From contig NZ_BDOQ01000019.1 in the NCBI RefSeq assembly GCF_003112435.1, positions 62,001-126,000 of the forward strand: a stretch of 64,000 bases of DNA. Direction: 5' to 3'. Each line of letters opens with the position of its first letter. The stretch's first letter is position 1. The translations under genes were made by a program, and so were the position numbers. The DNA comes from Novimethylophilus kurashikiensis (lineage in GTDB: Bacteria; Pseudomonadota; Gammaproteobacteria; Burkholderiales; Methylophilaceae). Below, in pieces: positions 18,056-26,397 of this stretch. Under the pieces are notes generated by a model, which worked only from the letters and a program-made list of their open reading frames with translations, had not been told where the DNA came from and searched no databases.

Positions 18056-18960
18056 CGAGCGTAACCCTAAGCACCGGTCTTGAACGGCTCAGCATCAATT
18101 GCCGTAGCTTTTTCCTCATGTGCAAGCCGCGCGTGACGGCGCTTATTGTGTTTACCGCGTTGATCGGGATGTTTCTCGCAACGCCGGAAGCGCCGCCTCT
18201 TGGCTTGGTGCTAGCCGCAACCATCGGCATCGCCCTAACCTCAGGTGCAGCAGCAGCCTTTAACTGCTTGATCGAGCAGAAGATCGATGCCGTCATGGCC
18301 AGAACTCGTGCCCGTCCTTTACCTACAGGACAAGTCGGTTCCATTCAGACGGCGGTGTTTGCGACTGTGGTTGGTTTAATGGGGTTGGCTATCCTTTACC
18401 AGTACGTTAACCCGCTAACCATGTGGCTCACCTTCGGCACCTTCGTCGGATATGCCGTGATCTACACGATATTTCTTAAGCCCGCGACCCCGCTCAATAT
18501 CGTCATTGGCGGCGCCTCAGGTGCCATGCCGCCGATCCTGGGCTGGGCCGCCTTGACCAATACCGTCTCGCCGGATTCCTTGATCCTGTTCCTGATCATT
18601 TTTGCCTGGACGCCTCCGCATTTCTGGGCATTAGCCCTTTACCGCCGTAATGAGTACGCAAAATCTGGACTGCCCATGTTGCCGGTGACACACGGGGAAG
18701 AGTTCACACGCTTGCACATCTTGCTCTACACCATCATCTTGGTTGCTGTCACCTTGATGCCGATGGGCACGGGAATGTGCGGTGTAATTTATCTTGTTTC
18801 CGTGCTCGTGCTGGACGCCATCTTTATGGGATACGCCATCCAGATTTACCGTCGGTACAGCGACGAACTGGCCAAGCGTACATTCCGTTTTTCGATCATC
18901 TATCTCACCTTGCTGTTTGCAGTACTGCTTCTTGATCACTACCTGAAATTCCCGCTATAA
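18052..18960 (+). CDS. ctaB: Protoheme IX farnesyltransferase (heme O synthase)
   Basis: 302 residues, UbiA superfamily, about eight to nine membrane helices. Adds a farnesyl group to heme B. The prenyl-diphosphate site appears as Asn71-x3-Glu75-x3-Asp79 followed by [12 protein letters not shown], and the second site as the [20 protein letters not shown] loop; [15 protein letters not shown] is also diagnostic. Start overlaps the ctaA stop (ATGA). Also known as cyoE when linked to a bo3 oxidase; here it belongs to the aa3 set. Confidence 0.96.
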   Translation: MTSVTLSTGLERLSINCRSFFLMCKPRVTALIVFTALIGMFLATPEAPPLGLVLAATIGIALTSGAAAAFNCLIEQKIDAVMARTRARPLPTGQVGSIQTAVFATVVGLMGLAILYQYVNPLTMWLTFGTFVGYAVIYTIFLKPATPLNIVIGGASGAMPPILGWAALTNTVSPDSLILFLIIFAWTPPHFWALALYRRNEYAKSGLPMLPVTHGEEFTRLHILLYTIILVAVTLMPMGTGMCGVIYLVSVLVLDAIFMGYAIQIYRRYSDELAKRTFRFSIIYLTLLFAVLLLDHYLKFPL

Positions 18961-18990
18961 GCTTCTAATCCAGGCGGGGCGCCGATTTTG

Positions 18991-19021
18991 AGGGGTGTTG
19001 TATATTTGATACAACACCCCT
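18991..19021 (+). terminator. Hairpin terminator after ctaB
   Basis: 13-bp perfect stem AGGGGTGTTGTAT / ATACAACACCCCT with a 5-base loop, followed by AATTCTTT. The T-run is interrupted, so termination may be partial. The 130 bases after it up to ompW are very AT-rich and probably hold the ompW promoter, which I cannot place exactly. Confidence 0.7.
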
Positions 19022-19152
19022 AATTCTTTAGGTTTAATTCTTTTGTTCAGTTGCATTTAAAAACTGATGTAGTAATATTCTTAAACAAGATATTGATATC
19101 CGTTATACATTTTTATCCATTTATATTTTTTAAAGGCAAGGGAGCTTTGAAC

Positions 19153-19875
19153 ATGAAAAAAACTCTAGTGGCAATGGCAATCGCTGCAGCATTTGTGCCT
19201 GCAGTGGCAATGGCTGAAGCTGGTGACATCGTCGTGCGTCTGCGTGCTACTCATGTTTCGCCGGACGAGAGCAGTGATCTGGGTAAGCAGACCAACAACG
19301 TTTATGGCTCTACTACGCTCGCAAATACGGTTTATGGCAGCAATAACGCTGAGTTGCGCGTTGACAGCAACACCATTCCTGAGCTCGATTTTTCTTACTA
19401 CATCACCAAGAACATTGCTGCAGAATTAATCCTGGCGCTTGGTACTCGTCACGATGTTAGCGTGTCTGGTTCCGGCGGCATTCTCAATAAGCGTGGCCTG
19501 GGTAGCGTTAATCTCTTGCCCCCCACCCTTACCTTGCAATGGCACTTCATGCCCGATCAAACGTTCGATCCTTATGTCGGTGCCGGTCTGAGCTATGTTC
19601 GTGCGATGGACAACAGCTTGACTGCTCGCACGGCTCTTGGTGACTTGCCCATTCGGGTTGATCGCAATGCGTGGGGCCCTGCAATTCAAGCTGGCTTCGA
19701 CTACAACCTGCAAGACAAGTGGCTCATCAACGTTGATGTCAAAAAGATTTGGTTCGATACCGACGTTAAGCTGAACGCTCTAGGCGCAGCTGGTTTGCCC
19801 GTGGGATATCGCAAAATCGACAGCCTCGACGTAGATCCCTGGGTCGTCAGCGTCGGCTTCGGTAAGAAGTTCTAA
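19153..19875 (+). CDS. OmpW-family outer membrane protein
   Basis: 240 residues. MKKTLVAMAIAAAFVPAVAMA is a signal peptide cut after Ala21. The mature N-terminus GDIVVRLRATHVSPDESS is the OmpW signature; an amphipathic eight-strand barrel follows with FDPYVGAGLSY and a terminal Phe (VSVGFGKKF) for Bam recognition. OmpW proteins form narrow hydrophobic channels. GGGAG precedes the ATG. It has its own terminators on both sides and separates the ctaB operon from the Sco gene, which in related clusters usually stand together. Confidence 0.92.
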   Translation: MKKTLVAMAIAAAFVPAVAMAEAGDIVVRLRATHVSPDESSDLGKQTNNVYGSTTLANTVYGSNNAELRVDSNTIPELDFSYYITKNIAAELILALGTRHDVSVSGSGGILNKRGLGSVNLLPPTLTLQWHFMPDQTFDPYVGAGLSYVRAMDNSLTARTALGDLPIRVDRNAWGPAIQAGFDYNLQDKWLINVDVKKIWFDTDVKLNALGAAGLPVGYRKIDSLDVDPWVVSVGFGKKF

Positions 19876-19911
19876 ACGTGTTTTTCTGGTGCATCTCCTT
19901 GACGTTGCCTT

Positions 19912-19945
19912 ACCCCTTCCGGCCACATCGGAAGGGGCTTTTTTT
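19912..19945 (+). terminator. Terminator after ompW
   Basis: CCCCTTCC / GGAAGGGG stem (19913-19920 with 19930-19937) followed by CTTTTTTT. Confidence 0.92.
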
Positions 19946-19989
19946 GAGGTAAAAGGGATGTGCTAAAGTGCATCGGAGGAGGATTCCCG

Positions 19990-20571
19990 ATGCGAAAGAT
20001 TGCAGTAGCTGTATTGATGTTGTGTTTGCTTGGGTGCGCCGATAGGCAAGCCAAGGTCGAGTTTGTTGGGACGGATGTATCGGGAAGCCAGATCGGTGAC
20101 GATTTGGGATTGACCGATCAGGATGGCAAGGTTCGGCATTTATCCGATTTCAAAGGAAAGCTGGTCGTCCTTTTTTTTGGATATACACACTGCCCGGATA
20201 TCTGTCCGACAACGTTAATGGAGTTGACGAAGGCGATGCGACTGCTCGGGCCGAAAGGGCGAGAGGTTCAAGTGCTCTTCGTGACGCTCGATCCGGCCCG
20301 GGATCAGCCCGGTGTGCTCAAACAGTACGTGCCTTCCTTCGATCCCAGTTTTATCGGGCTCTGGGGAAGCGAAAAGCAGACGCAACAGGTCGCCAAGGAC
20401 TTCAGGATTTTCTACGCGAAACAGGCGTCCGGCGGCAGATCCGGCTACAGCATAGACCACAGCGCTGGACTTTATATATTTGATAAAAAAGGGAGAATCA
20501 GGGTTTATTCCAACCCTGGGCAGGGGGCGAAAGACATTGCTGGCGACTTGGGTAAGTTGCTGAATGAATAA
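19990..20571 (+). CDS. SCO1/SenC-family copper chaperone, lipoprotein
   Basis: 193 residues. Signal peptide with lipobox LLGC (Cys16), so it is anchored by lipid. The Sco domain has HCPDICPT (Cys68, Cys72) and the copper histidine in DHSAG (His157), all three ligands present, unlike the gene at 16497. Delivers copper to CuA of subunit II, and in some bacteria to cbb3. GGAGGA precedes the ATG. It sits between ompW and ccoN, so it could serve either oxidase. Confidence 0.95.
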   Translation: MRKIAVAVLMLCLLGCADRQAKVEFVGTDVSGSQIGDDLGLTDQDGKVRHLSDFKGKLVVLFFGYTHCPDICPTTLMELTKAMRLLGPKGREVQVLFVTLDPARDQPGVLKQYVPSFDPSFIGLWGSEKQTQQVAKDFRIFYAKQASGGRSGYSIDHSAGLYIFDKKGRIRVYSNPGQGAKDIAGDLGKLLNE

Positions 20572-20578
20572 GACAAAC

Positions 20579-20607
20579 TTGTCGTGTTAATTCGTTTGGC
20601 ATATACT
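20579..20607 (+). promoter_or_regulatory. Sigma70-like promoter of ccoNOQP
   Basis: TTGTCG (20579-20584), 17-base spacer, TATACT (20602-20607). The -35 overlaps a 12-base palindrome GACAA-AC-TTGTC (20572-20583) that starts right at the end of the Sco gene. I found no TTGAT-N4-ATCAA anaerobox between here and ccoN. Confidence 0.6.
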
Positions 20608-20669
20608 CGCCGGCCTGGAAAGCCACTTTGCCGCTGAGTTCGAGGCGTGGTTTGAGTGCAGTTTTTACG

Positions 20670-20681
20670 TTTTATTGGGGG
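20670..20681 (+). promoter_or_regulatory. ccoN leader motif shared with the microprotein gene
   Basis: TTTTATTGGGGG, 6 bases before the ccoN ATG. The same 12 bases occur at 63157-63168 before the microprotein ATG. The G-run probably acts as the ribosome site in both; no AGGAGG is present. Confidence 0.45.
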
Positions 20682-20687
20682 AAGCTA

Positions 20688-22127
20688 ATGGCAACGGTAA
20701 GTGTGGCTGCGAGCGAGCAATACAATTACGATATTGTCCGCAAATTCGCTATCATGACCCTAGTCTGGGGTGCGGTGGGGATGCTGGTGGGGGTGTATAT
20801 CGCCTCCGAATTGGCATTTCCGTTTCTAAATTTTGATATTCCTTATATCACCTTCGGTCGTCTGCGTCCGGTTCACACCGGTGCCGTGATTTTCGGTTTC
20901 GGCGGCAGCGCACTGTTTGCAACGTCTTATTACATCGTCCAGCGTACCTGCCAGGCACGTCTGTTCGGTGGCGGTCTTTCCACCTTCACCTTCTGGGGCT
21001 GGCAAACGATTATCGTGCTGGCGGCATTGGGCGATGTGCTGGGTTATTCCCAAGGCCGTGAATATGCTGAAATGTGCTGGCCGATCGACCTGTTGATCGA
21101 AGTGGTCTGGGTGGCATACCTAGCTGTCTTCGTCGGTACGATCATGAAGCGCAAGCAAGAGCATATCTATGTCGCCAACTGGTTCTACCTGGCCTTCATC
21201 CTGGCAACTGCGCTCCTGCATACCTTCAACAACCTGGCAGTGCCAATCAGCATGTTCTCGCTCGAGTCCTACAGCCTGTTCTCCGGCGCACAAGACGCGA
21301 TGACGCAATGGTGGTACGGCCACAACGCCGTGGGCTTCTTCCTGACCGCAGCCTTCCTGGGCATGATGTACTACTTCGTGCCTAAGCAAGCCGGCCGTCC
21401 GGTGTACTCCTACCGCCTGTCCATCGTCCACTTCTGGGCGCTGATCTTCCTGTACATGTGGGCGGGTACCCACCACCTGCACTGGACCGCGATCCCCGAC
21501 TGGACATCGACCCTGGCTGCCACCTTCTCCATCATGCTCTTGCTGCCTTCCTGGGGCGGTATGATCAACGGCATCATGACCCTGTCCGGTGCCTGGGAAA
21601 AGCTGCGCACCGACCCGGTCATGCGCTTCCTGATCGTGTCCTTGTCCTTCTACGGTATGTCTACGTTCGAAGGCCCGATGATGTCGCTTAAGGACGTGAA
21701 CGCGCTGTCTCACTACACTGATTGGACCGTCGGTCACGTGCACTCCGGTGCATTGGGCTGGGTGGCCATGATCTCCTTCGGTTCGCTGTATCACATGATT
21801 CCGCGTCTGTGGAACACCAACATGTACAGCAACAAGCTGATCAACGTGCACTTCTGGCTCGCAACTATCGGCATCCTGCTCTACATCACCGCAATGTGGA
21901 TCTCCGGCATCATGCAAGGTCTGATGTGGCGTGCATTCGATGATTTCGGCAACCTGCAATACTCCTTCGTGGAATCCGTTGCTGCGATGCATCCGTTCTA
22001 CGTGATGCGTGCACTGGGTGGTGTGTTCTTCCTGAGCGGCATGTTGCTGATGTGCTACAACATGTTCAAGACCATCAAGCAGGGCAGCGCAGAGCCGCAA
22101 ACTGACGCAGTCGCGGCAGCCGCCTGA
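20688..22127 (+). CDS. ccoN: cbb3-type cytochrome oxidase subunit I
   Basis: 479 residues from ATG 20688; the frame is open 20 codons further but that part has no conserved feature. About 12 transmembrane helices. High-affinity O2 reduction with heme b and heme b3-CuB. Seen: [17 protein letters not shown] with a heme b histidine, the [18 protein letters not shown] block (CuB His), [17 protein letters not shown] with the paired CuB histidines, and [15 protein letters not shown] for the hemes. Codons are strongly C-ending, as expected for high expression. Confidence 0.98.
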   Translation: MATVSVAASEQYNYDIVRKFAIMTLVWGAVGMLVGVYIASELAFPFLNFDIPYITFGRLRPVHTGAVIFGFGGSALFATSYYIVQRTCQARLFGGGLSTFTFWGWQTIIVLAALGDVLGYSQGREYAEMCWPIDLLIEVVWVAYLAVFVGTIMKRKQEHIYVANWFYLAFILATALLHTFNNLAVPISMFSLESYSLFSGAQDAMTQWWYGHNAVGFFLTAAFLGMMYYFVPKQAGRPVYSYRLSIVHFWALIFLYMWAGTHHLHWTAIPDWTSTLAATFSIMLLLPSWGGMINGIMTLSGAWEKLRTDPVMRFLIVSLSFYGMSTFEGPMMSLKDVNALSHYTDWTVGHVHSGALGWVAMISFGSLYHMIPRLWNTNMYSNKLINVHFWLATIGILLYITAMWISGIMQGLMWRAFDDFGNLQYSFVESVAAMHPFYVMRALGGVFFLSGMLLMCYNMFKTIKQGSAEPQTDAVAAAA

Positions 22128-22156
22128 TCGGACGAGTTGAGATTACTGGAGCTGAA

Positions 22157-22909
22157 ATGAAACACGATAAAATCGAACGTAACCTCGGGCTGATGCTGGT
22201 GTTGACCATGCTGGCAATCAGCGCCGGGGGCCTGGTTGAAATCGTTCCGCTGTTCTTCATCAAGGACACGGTGGAAAGCGTCAAGACCGCAGACGGCAAG
22301 GAAATGGTTCACCCCTATTCCCCGCTTGAACTGCGCGGTCGCGACATCTACATCCGCGAAGGCTGCTACCTGTGCCACTCGCAGATGATCCGCCCGTTCC
22401 GCGATGAAGCCCTGCGTTACGGCCACTACTCGCTGGCTGCCGAGTCCAAGTACGACCACCCCTTCCAGTGGGGTTCCAAGCGTACCGGTCCGGACCTGGC
22501 CCGTGTAGGCGGCAAGTACTCCAACGACTGGCATGTGCAGCACTTGACCGCACCGCGTTCCATGGTGCCGGAATCCGTGATGCCTAACTATCCATGGCTC
22601 ATCAAGACGCCGTTGGATACGTCGGACATCGGGCTGCGCATGGCTGCCTTGCGTGTGACTGGCGTGCCTTACTCCAAGGGTGAGGCCGAATATCAGCAAA
22701 ACGTGAAGACCTTCGGGGAAGACGTCGCGAAGAACCTGCGTATCGAAAATGCCGAAGCCAACCTGCGTGCGCAGGCTGCCAGCGGCAACTACGATAACAA
22801 TCCGAGCGATGTGACCGAAATGGACGCACTCGTGGCTTATCTGCAAGTGCTGGGCACGATGGTCGATTTCAAGCAGTTCGACGACGACTACTTCGTCAAA
22901 TTCCGCTAA
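22157..22909 (+). CDS. ccoO: cbb3-type cytochrome oxidase subunit II (monoheme c)
   Basis: 250 residues. One N-terminal membrane anchor ([23 protein letters not shown]), then a periplasmic cytochrome c domain with [14 protein letters not shown] (Cys70, Cys73, His74) and the distal methionine region SVMPNYPWL. Accepts electrons from CcoP or soluble cytochrome c. The C-terminus DYFVKFR ends the fold. CTGGAG precedes the ATG; 29 bases after ccoN. Confidence 0.97.
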   Translation: MKHDKIERNLGLMLVLTMLAISAGGLVEIVPLFFIKDTVESVKTADGKEMVHPYSPLELRGRDIYIREGCYLCHSQMIRPFRDEALRYGHYSLAAESKYDHPFQWGSKRTGPDLARVGGKYSNDWHVQHLTAPRSMVPESVMPNYPWLIKTPLDTSDIGLRMAALRVTGVPYSKGEAEYQQNVKTFGEDVAKNLRIENAEANLRAQAASGNYDNNPSDVTEMDALVAYLQVLGTMVDFKQFDDDYFVKFR

Positions 22910-22927
22910 TCGAGAGGAATCGCCGAA

Positions 22928-23089
22928 ATGGAAATGTTGATGTGGTTTACCAAGTTCGAGAATACCAAGCCCTTGGCACTGGTCATTTTCTTCACTTTGT
23001 TCTGCATGATCTTGTACTACGTGTTCGGGAGCAAACAGCGAGGCGAGCGCTTGGAAGACCACAAAAACATTCCGCTGCAAGACGACTAA
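22928..23089 (+). CDS. ccoQ: cbb3-type cytochrome oxidase subunit CcoQ
   Basis: 53 residues: one transmembrane helix (LALVIFFTLFCMILYYVFG) followed by KQRGERLEDHKNIPLQDD, the standard CcoQ/FixQ tail. Lies 18 bases after ccoO and 40 before ccoP; GAGAGGAA precedes the ATG. CcoQ stabilises the CcoP interaction in the assembled enzyme. Confidence 0.93.
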   Translation: MEMLMWFTKFENTKPLALVIFFTLFCMILYYVFGSKQRGERLEDHKNIPLQDD

Positions 23090-23129
23090 TTGCATGCTGA
23101 TTAACACGCATGACTGAGGGATCAAAATC

Positions 23130-24059
23130 ATGAGTCAGGAACAAAAGAGTACCGTTCAAACGACAGGCCACGTCTGGGACGACGACCTGCGCGAAGCAAC
23201 CAATCCGTTGCCAAATTGGTGGCTGTGGACCTTCTACATCACCATCATCTTCGCAATCGTCTACTGGGTCCTGTACCCGGCATGGCCGATCGGCAAGAGC
23301 TTCACCAAAGGCATGGGCAACAACATCAGCTACACCGCCAAGACCGTTGATGGCAAGGAAGTACAGAAGTCCACGCACTGGAACATGCGTGCCAAGCTGA
23401 TGGCCGAAATGAACGAAGCGCAAGCCGCGCAACAGAAGTACGTCGCCAAAGTGGCTGCAACGCCGCTGGCCGATGTGCCCAAGGATGCCGAGCTGATGCA
23501 GTTCGTGCAGTCCTCCGGCAAGACGCTGTTCTCCGACAACTGCGCAGCCTGTCACCAGGCCGGCGGTCAAGGCAAGGTGGGCATGGCGCCTAACCTGGTC
23601 GACGACAGCTGGATTTACGGCGGTAGCTACGAGAAGATCAACGAGACCATCACCAACGGTCGTAACGGCATGATGCCGGCTTTCCACGGCGTGCTGACCG
23701 ACGAGAAGATCACGCAAGTTGCTAATTATGTGTTGAGCCTCTCAGGCGAACCGCATAATGCAGAAGCCGCCAAGGCTGGCGACGCGATCTTCCACGGCGA
23801 AGGCGGTTGCTTGGTCTGTCACGGTCCGGATGCCAAGGGTAACCAGGATCTGGGTTCTGCCAATCTGACCGATAAGATCTGGCTGTGGGCAAACGTTCCC
23901 GCGCAATCCACTCCGGAAGGCAAGCTGGATGAAGTGCGCAAGGTCATCACCGCAGGCGTCAGCCGCGGCAAGATGCCGACTTGGGGCGGCCGTCTCTCCG
24001 CAGAACAGATCAAGGTGCTGACCGTTTACGTGCACGACGTGCTGGGTGGCGGTAAGTAA
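23130..24059 (+). CDS. ccoP: cbb3-type cytochrome oxidase subunit III (diheme c)
   Basis: 309 residues. N-terminal GHVWDDDLREATNPLPNWWLWTF precedes one visible transmembrane segment (here single, as in beta-type CcoP). Two c-type heme sites: CAACH (Cys138, Cys141, His142) and CLVCH (Cys227, Cys230, His231), each with a downstream methionine (NGMMPAF, GKMPTWGG). Feeds electrons to CcoO. A terminator follows, so ccoNOQP is the primary transcription unit. Confidence 0.97.
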   Translation: MSQEQKSTVQTTGHVWDDDLREATNPLPNWWLWTFYITIIFAIVYWVLYPAWPIGKSFTKGMGNNISYTAKTVDGKEVQKSTHWNMRAKLMAEMNEAQAAQQKYVAKVAATPLADVPKDAELMQFVQSSGKTLFSDNCAACHQAGGQGKVGMAPNLVDDSWIYGGSYEKINETITNGRNGMMPAFHGVLTDEKITQVANYVLSLSGEPHNAEAAKAGDAIFHGEGGCLVCHGPDAKGNQDLGSANLTDKIWLWANVPAQSTPEGKLDEVRKVITAGVSRGKMPTWGGRLSAEQIKVLTVYVHDVLGGGK

Positions 24060-24105
24060 TCAAGAACTGCAATAATCTGCCGTAGTTTGTAGCATCTCAA
24101 ATCAA

Positions 24106-24142
24106 CAAAGGCTCGCGTATGTACGTGGGCCTTTGTGCTTTT
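24106..24142 (+). terminator. Terminator after ccoP
   Basis: CAAAGGC / GCCTTTG (24106-24112 with 24129-24135) around a 16-base loop, then TGCTTTT. A weak stem, so read-through into ccoG is likely. Confidence 0.6.
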
Positions 24143-24159
24143 AGGAAATTAGCAAAGTC

Positions 24160-25599
24160 ATGTCGGAAACAGGGGCGTTGTACCAGAAGCGGATTCCCAT
24201 CTACACCCGTTCGGTCAAGGGCAAGTTCAGAAACTTCAAGACCGGCGTCCTGATTCTGGCATTTAGCATATTCTTTGGCTTGCCGTGGCTGCCATGGCAT
24301 CGCAGCAGCGCTGCTGCCCAGGCGTTGATGTTCGACCTGGAATCGCGCCGATTTTTCATCTTCGACCTGGTGGTCTATCCGCAAGATATTTTCTGGCTGG
24401 CGCTTCTGCTGTTCATCGCCGCCGCATTCCTGTTTTTTGTGACAGGGCTGGTTGGCCGCGCCTGGTGCGGATATTTCTGCTTCCAGACACTCTGGCTCGA
24501 CTGCTTCATGTTCATCGAGCACTTTTTCCAGGGCGAACGTCCCGCACGCATGCGCCTGGCCAAGCAATCCTGGAATGCCGAAAAAATAATGAAGGTCGGG
24601 GGCTCGCATCTGGTGATGCTGCTTGTCTCGTTCTGGACCGGCTTCACCTTCATTGCCTATTTCACCTACGCACCCGATTTCTTCATCAATTTCTTTCACG
24701 GCGCCGCACACCCCACCGCATATTTTTCGGTGCTCACCCTAACCCTGACCACCTATGCCGCCGGCGGTGTTGCCCGGGAACAAATCTGTACCTACATCTG
24801 CCCGTATGCCCGCTTCCAAAGTGTCATGTACGAGCAAGATACCCTGGCACCCAGCTACGACCTGAAGCGTGGTGAAGGCGCAGCCGGACGTGTCGCGCCC
24901 AAGGCCGGCATCAAGACCCAGGAAGAGCGCCAATCCAAGGGCCATGGCGACTGTATTGACTGCGGCTTTTGCGTGCAGGTGTGCCCCACGGGGGTCGATA
25001 TTCGCAAGGGCTTGCAGTATCAGTGCATCTCCTGCGGGCTGTGCGTCGATGCGTGCAACACCATCATGGATTCGCTGGGCTGGAAGCGTGGCCTGATCCG
25101 CTACGACTCGGAGCGCAACGTTCATAGCCCTGCACCAGCCAAGCCACAGCTCAAATGGAAGAATCTCAAGGTAATCGGATACGCCACGGCCTTGATCGTC
25201 ATGAGTGCGGCTTTGGTATACAACATCGGCACCCGCAGCGACGCCGAGGTGCGTATCTCCCAGGTCCGTCAGCCGCTCTTCATACATCTCTCCGACGAGA
25301 AAATCCGCAACCGCTACGAGGTGCATATCGTCAACAAGACCGAGCATGACGAGAGCTATACGATCAAGGTACATGGCATTCCTGAGGATGCCTTGAACAT
25401 GGGCGTGGAACCCAATCCCATGACGATTCGTGCCGGCAAGGATCGTCGCGTGCCGGTCAAGGTCGACCTGGATGAGCATCTCGCAGAAAAAACGCGCGAG
25501 TTCGATTTCGTCATCGTGGCCAAGAGCAATCCCGAGACGCCGGTGGTGCGCAGCGTACACTTCAATGCCGAGCATCAGGAAAACGACGAGCATCATTAA
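24160..25599 (+). CDS. ccoG: cbb3 oxidase maturation protein CcoG (RdxA/FixG)
   Basis: 479 residues, about five transmembrane helices with two cytoplasmic 4Fe-4S clusters: CIDCGFCVQVCP (Cys265, 268, 271, 275) and CISCGLCVDAC (Cys289, 292, 295, 299), plus the membrane motifs RAWCGYFCFQTLW and CTYICPYARFQ. A C-terminal Ig-like periplasmic domain follows from about 370. CcoG is thought to reduce Cu(II) for the cbb3 CuB site. Ribosome site before ATG 24160 is AGGAA. Confidence 0.96.
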   Translation: MSETGALYQKRIPIYTRSVKGKFRNFKTGVLILAFSIFFGLPWLPWHRSSAAAQALMFDLESRRFFIFDLVVYPQDIFWLALLLFIAAAFLFFVTGLVGRAWCGYFCFQTLWLDCFMFIEHFFQGERPARMRLAKQSWNAEKIMKVGGSHLVMLLVSFWTGFTFIAYFTYAPDFFINFFHGAAHPTAYFSVLTLTLTTYAAGGVAREQICTYICPYARFQSVMYEQDTLAPSYDLKRGEGAAGRVAPKAGIKTQEERQSKGHGDCIDCGFCVQVCPTGVDIRKGLQYQCISCGLCVDACNTIMDSLGWKRGLIRYDSERNVHSPAPAKPQLKWKNLKVIGYATALIVMSAALVYNIGTRSDAEVRISQVRQPLFIHLSDEKIRNRYEVHIVNKTEHDESYTIKVHGIPEDALNMGVEPNPMTIRAGKDRRVPVKVDLDEHLAEKTREFDFVIVAKSNPETPVVRSVHFNAEHQENDEHH

Positions 25600-25611
25600 C
25601 AAGAGGTGAAT

Positions 25612-26388
25612 ATGACTATTACCGAAACGCTGTTCGGCGGACTGTTCGCAGTCGCCATCCTGTTCATGGCAGCCCGTCGTTTGGGGCTGTCGTATTACTG
25701 GAGCGCCATCTTGGGCGGCGCCTTGCCTTTCCTGACTTTCCTGGGGTGGAGCATGGCAACCACAGGCTTGGGCGGCGACGTACTGGCGATTCACCTCGTG
25801 GTCTACATGGCTGGGGCGGCCGTGCTTGGGGTGTTCGGCAACATGCAAAGCAAAAAAGAACCGATGCATTGGGCACCCAAGTTGCTCATCGCGTTCTTTG
25901 TCGTATTGACGCTGTTCATGGCGGCTTTCGTTTCTATCGCGACTAACGGTTTACCCGACTCGGTGGCTCAACTCATCATGCCCAATGCCCACAACCAGGC
26001 AACGCATACCCGTTTTCCGGGTGCCGTACCGCATGATCGTAACCACCTCTACGAACCTCATCTCCAACGGCTGGAGCAGCAGCGAAACCTGGGTTGGCAA
26101 GTCGAATTGAAGGGCTTCGACGCCATCAAGGAAAATACGCCTGCCCAGGTCCAGATCGTTGCCAAGGACAAGCAGGGCGCGCCCATCGAAGGCGCGAAGG
26201 TGACGCTCGACCTGTGGCGCATGGCCAATAGCGCAGACGACCGCAAGGTGGAGATGACCGAGAAGTCTGCCGGGGCCTATGCCACCGAACTCAATTTGGG
26301 CGATGCCGGTAACTGGATCGTCGAGATTTACGTCGAGCGCGGGCAGGATAGCTACCTTGTACAGCAGCCCCTTACGGTAGTGGAATAA
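25612..26388 (+). CDS. FixH/CcoH-like protein with extra N-terminal membrane domain
   Basis: 258 residues from ATG 25612, which has AAGAGGTGAAT directly ahead. The C-terminal half (from about 150: LGWQVELKGF, VQIVAKDKQGAPIEGAKVTLDLWR, NWIVEIYVERGQ) is the periplasmic FixH domain needed for cbb3 assembly. Ordinary FixH has one membrane anchor and about 160 residues. Here about 115 residues with roughly four hydrophobic segments precede it, so it looks like a fusion or extended form. Position between ccoG and ccoI supports the FixH role. Confidence 0.83.
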   Translation: MTITETLFGGLFAVAILFMAARRLGLSYYWSAILGGALPFLTFLGWSMATTGLGGDVLAIHLVVYMAGAAVLGVFGNMQSKKEPMHWAPKLLIAFFVVLTLFMAAFVSIATNGLPDSVAQLIMPNAHNQATHTRFPGAVPHDRNHLYEPHLQRLEQQRNLGWQVELKGFDAIKENTPAQVQIVAKDKQGAPIEGAKVTLDLWRMANSADDRKVEMTEKSAGAYATELNLGDAGNWIVEIYVERGQDSYLVQQPLTVVE

Positions 26389-26397
26389 CGCATATCG

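Noticed and set aside
19081-19152. FNR-type site ahead of ompW (TTGAT at 19093)
   Set aside because: The second half-site ATCAA is missing; only AT-rich sequence follows.
24739-25869. 376-codon minus-strand frame across ccoG
   Set aside because: Opposite strand of the certain ccoG with its iron-sulfur motifs; no domain.
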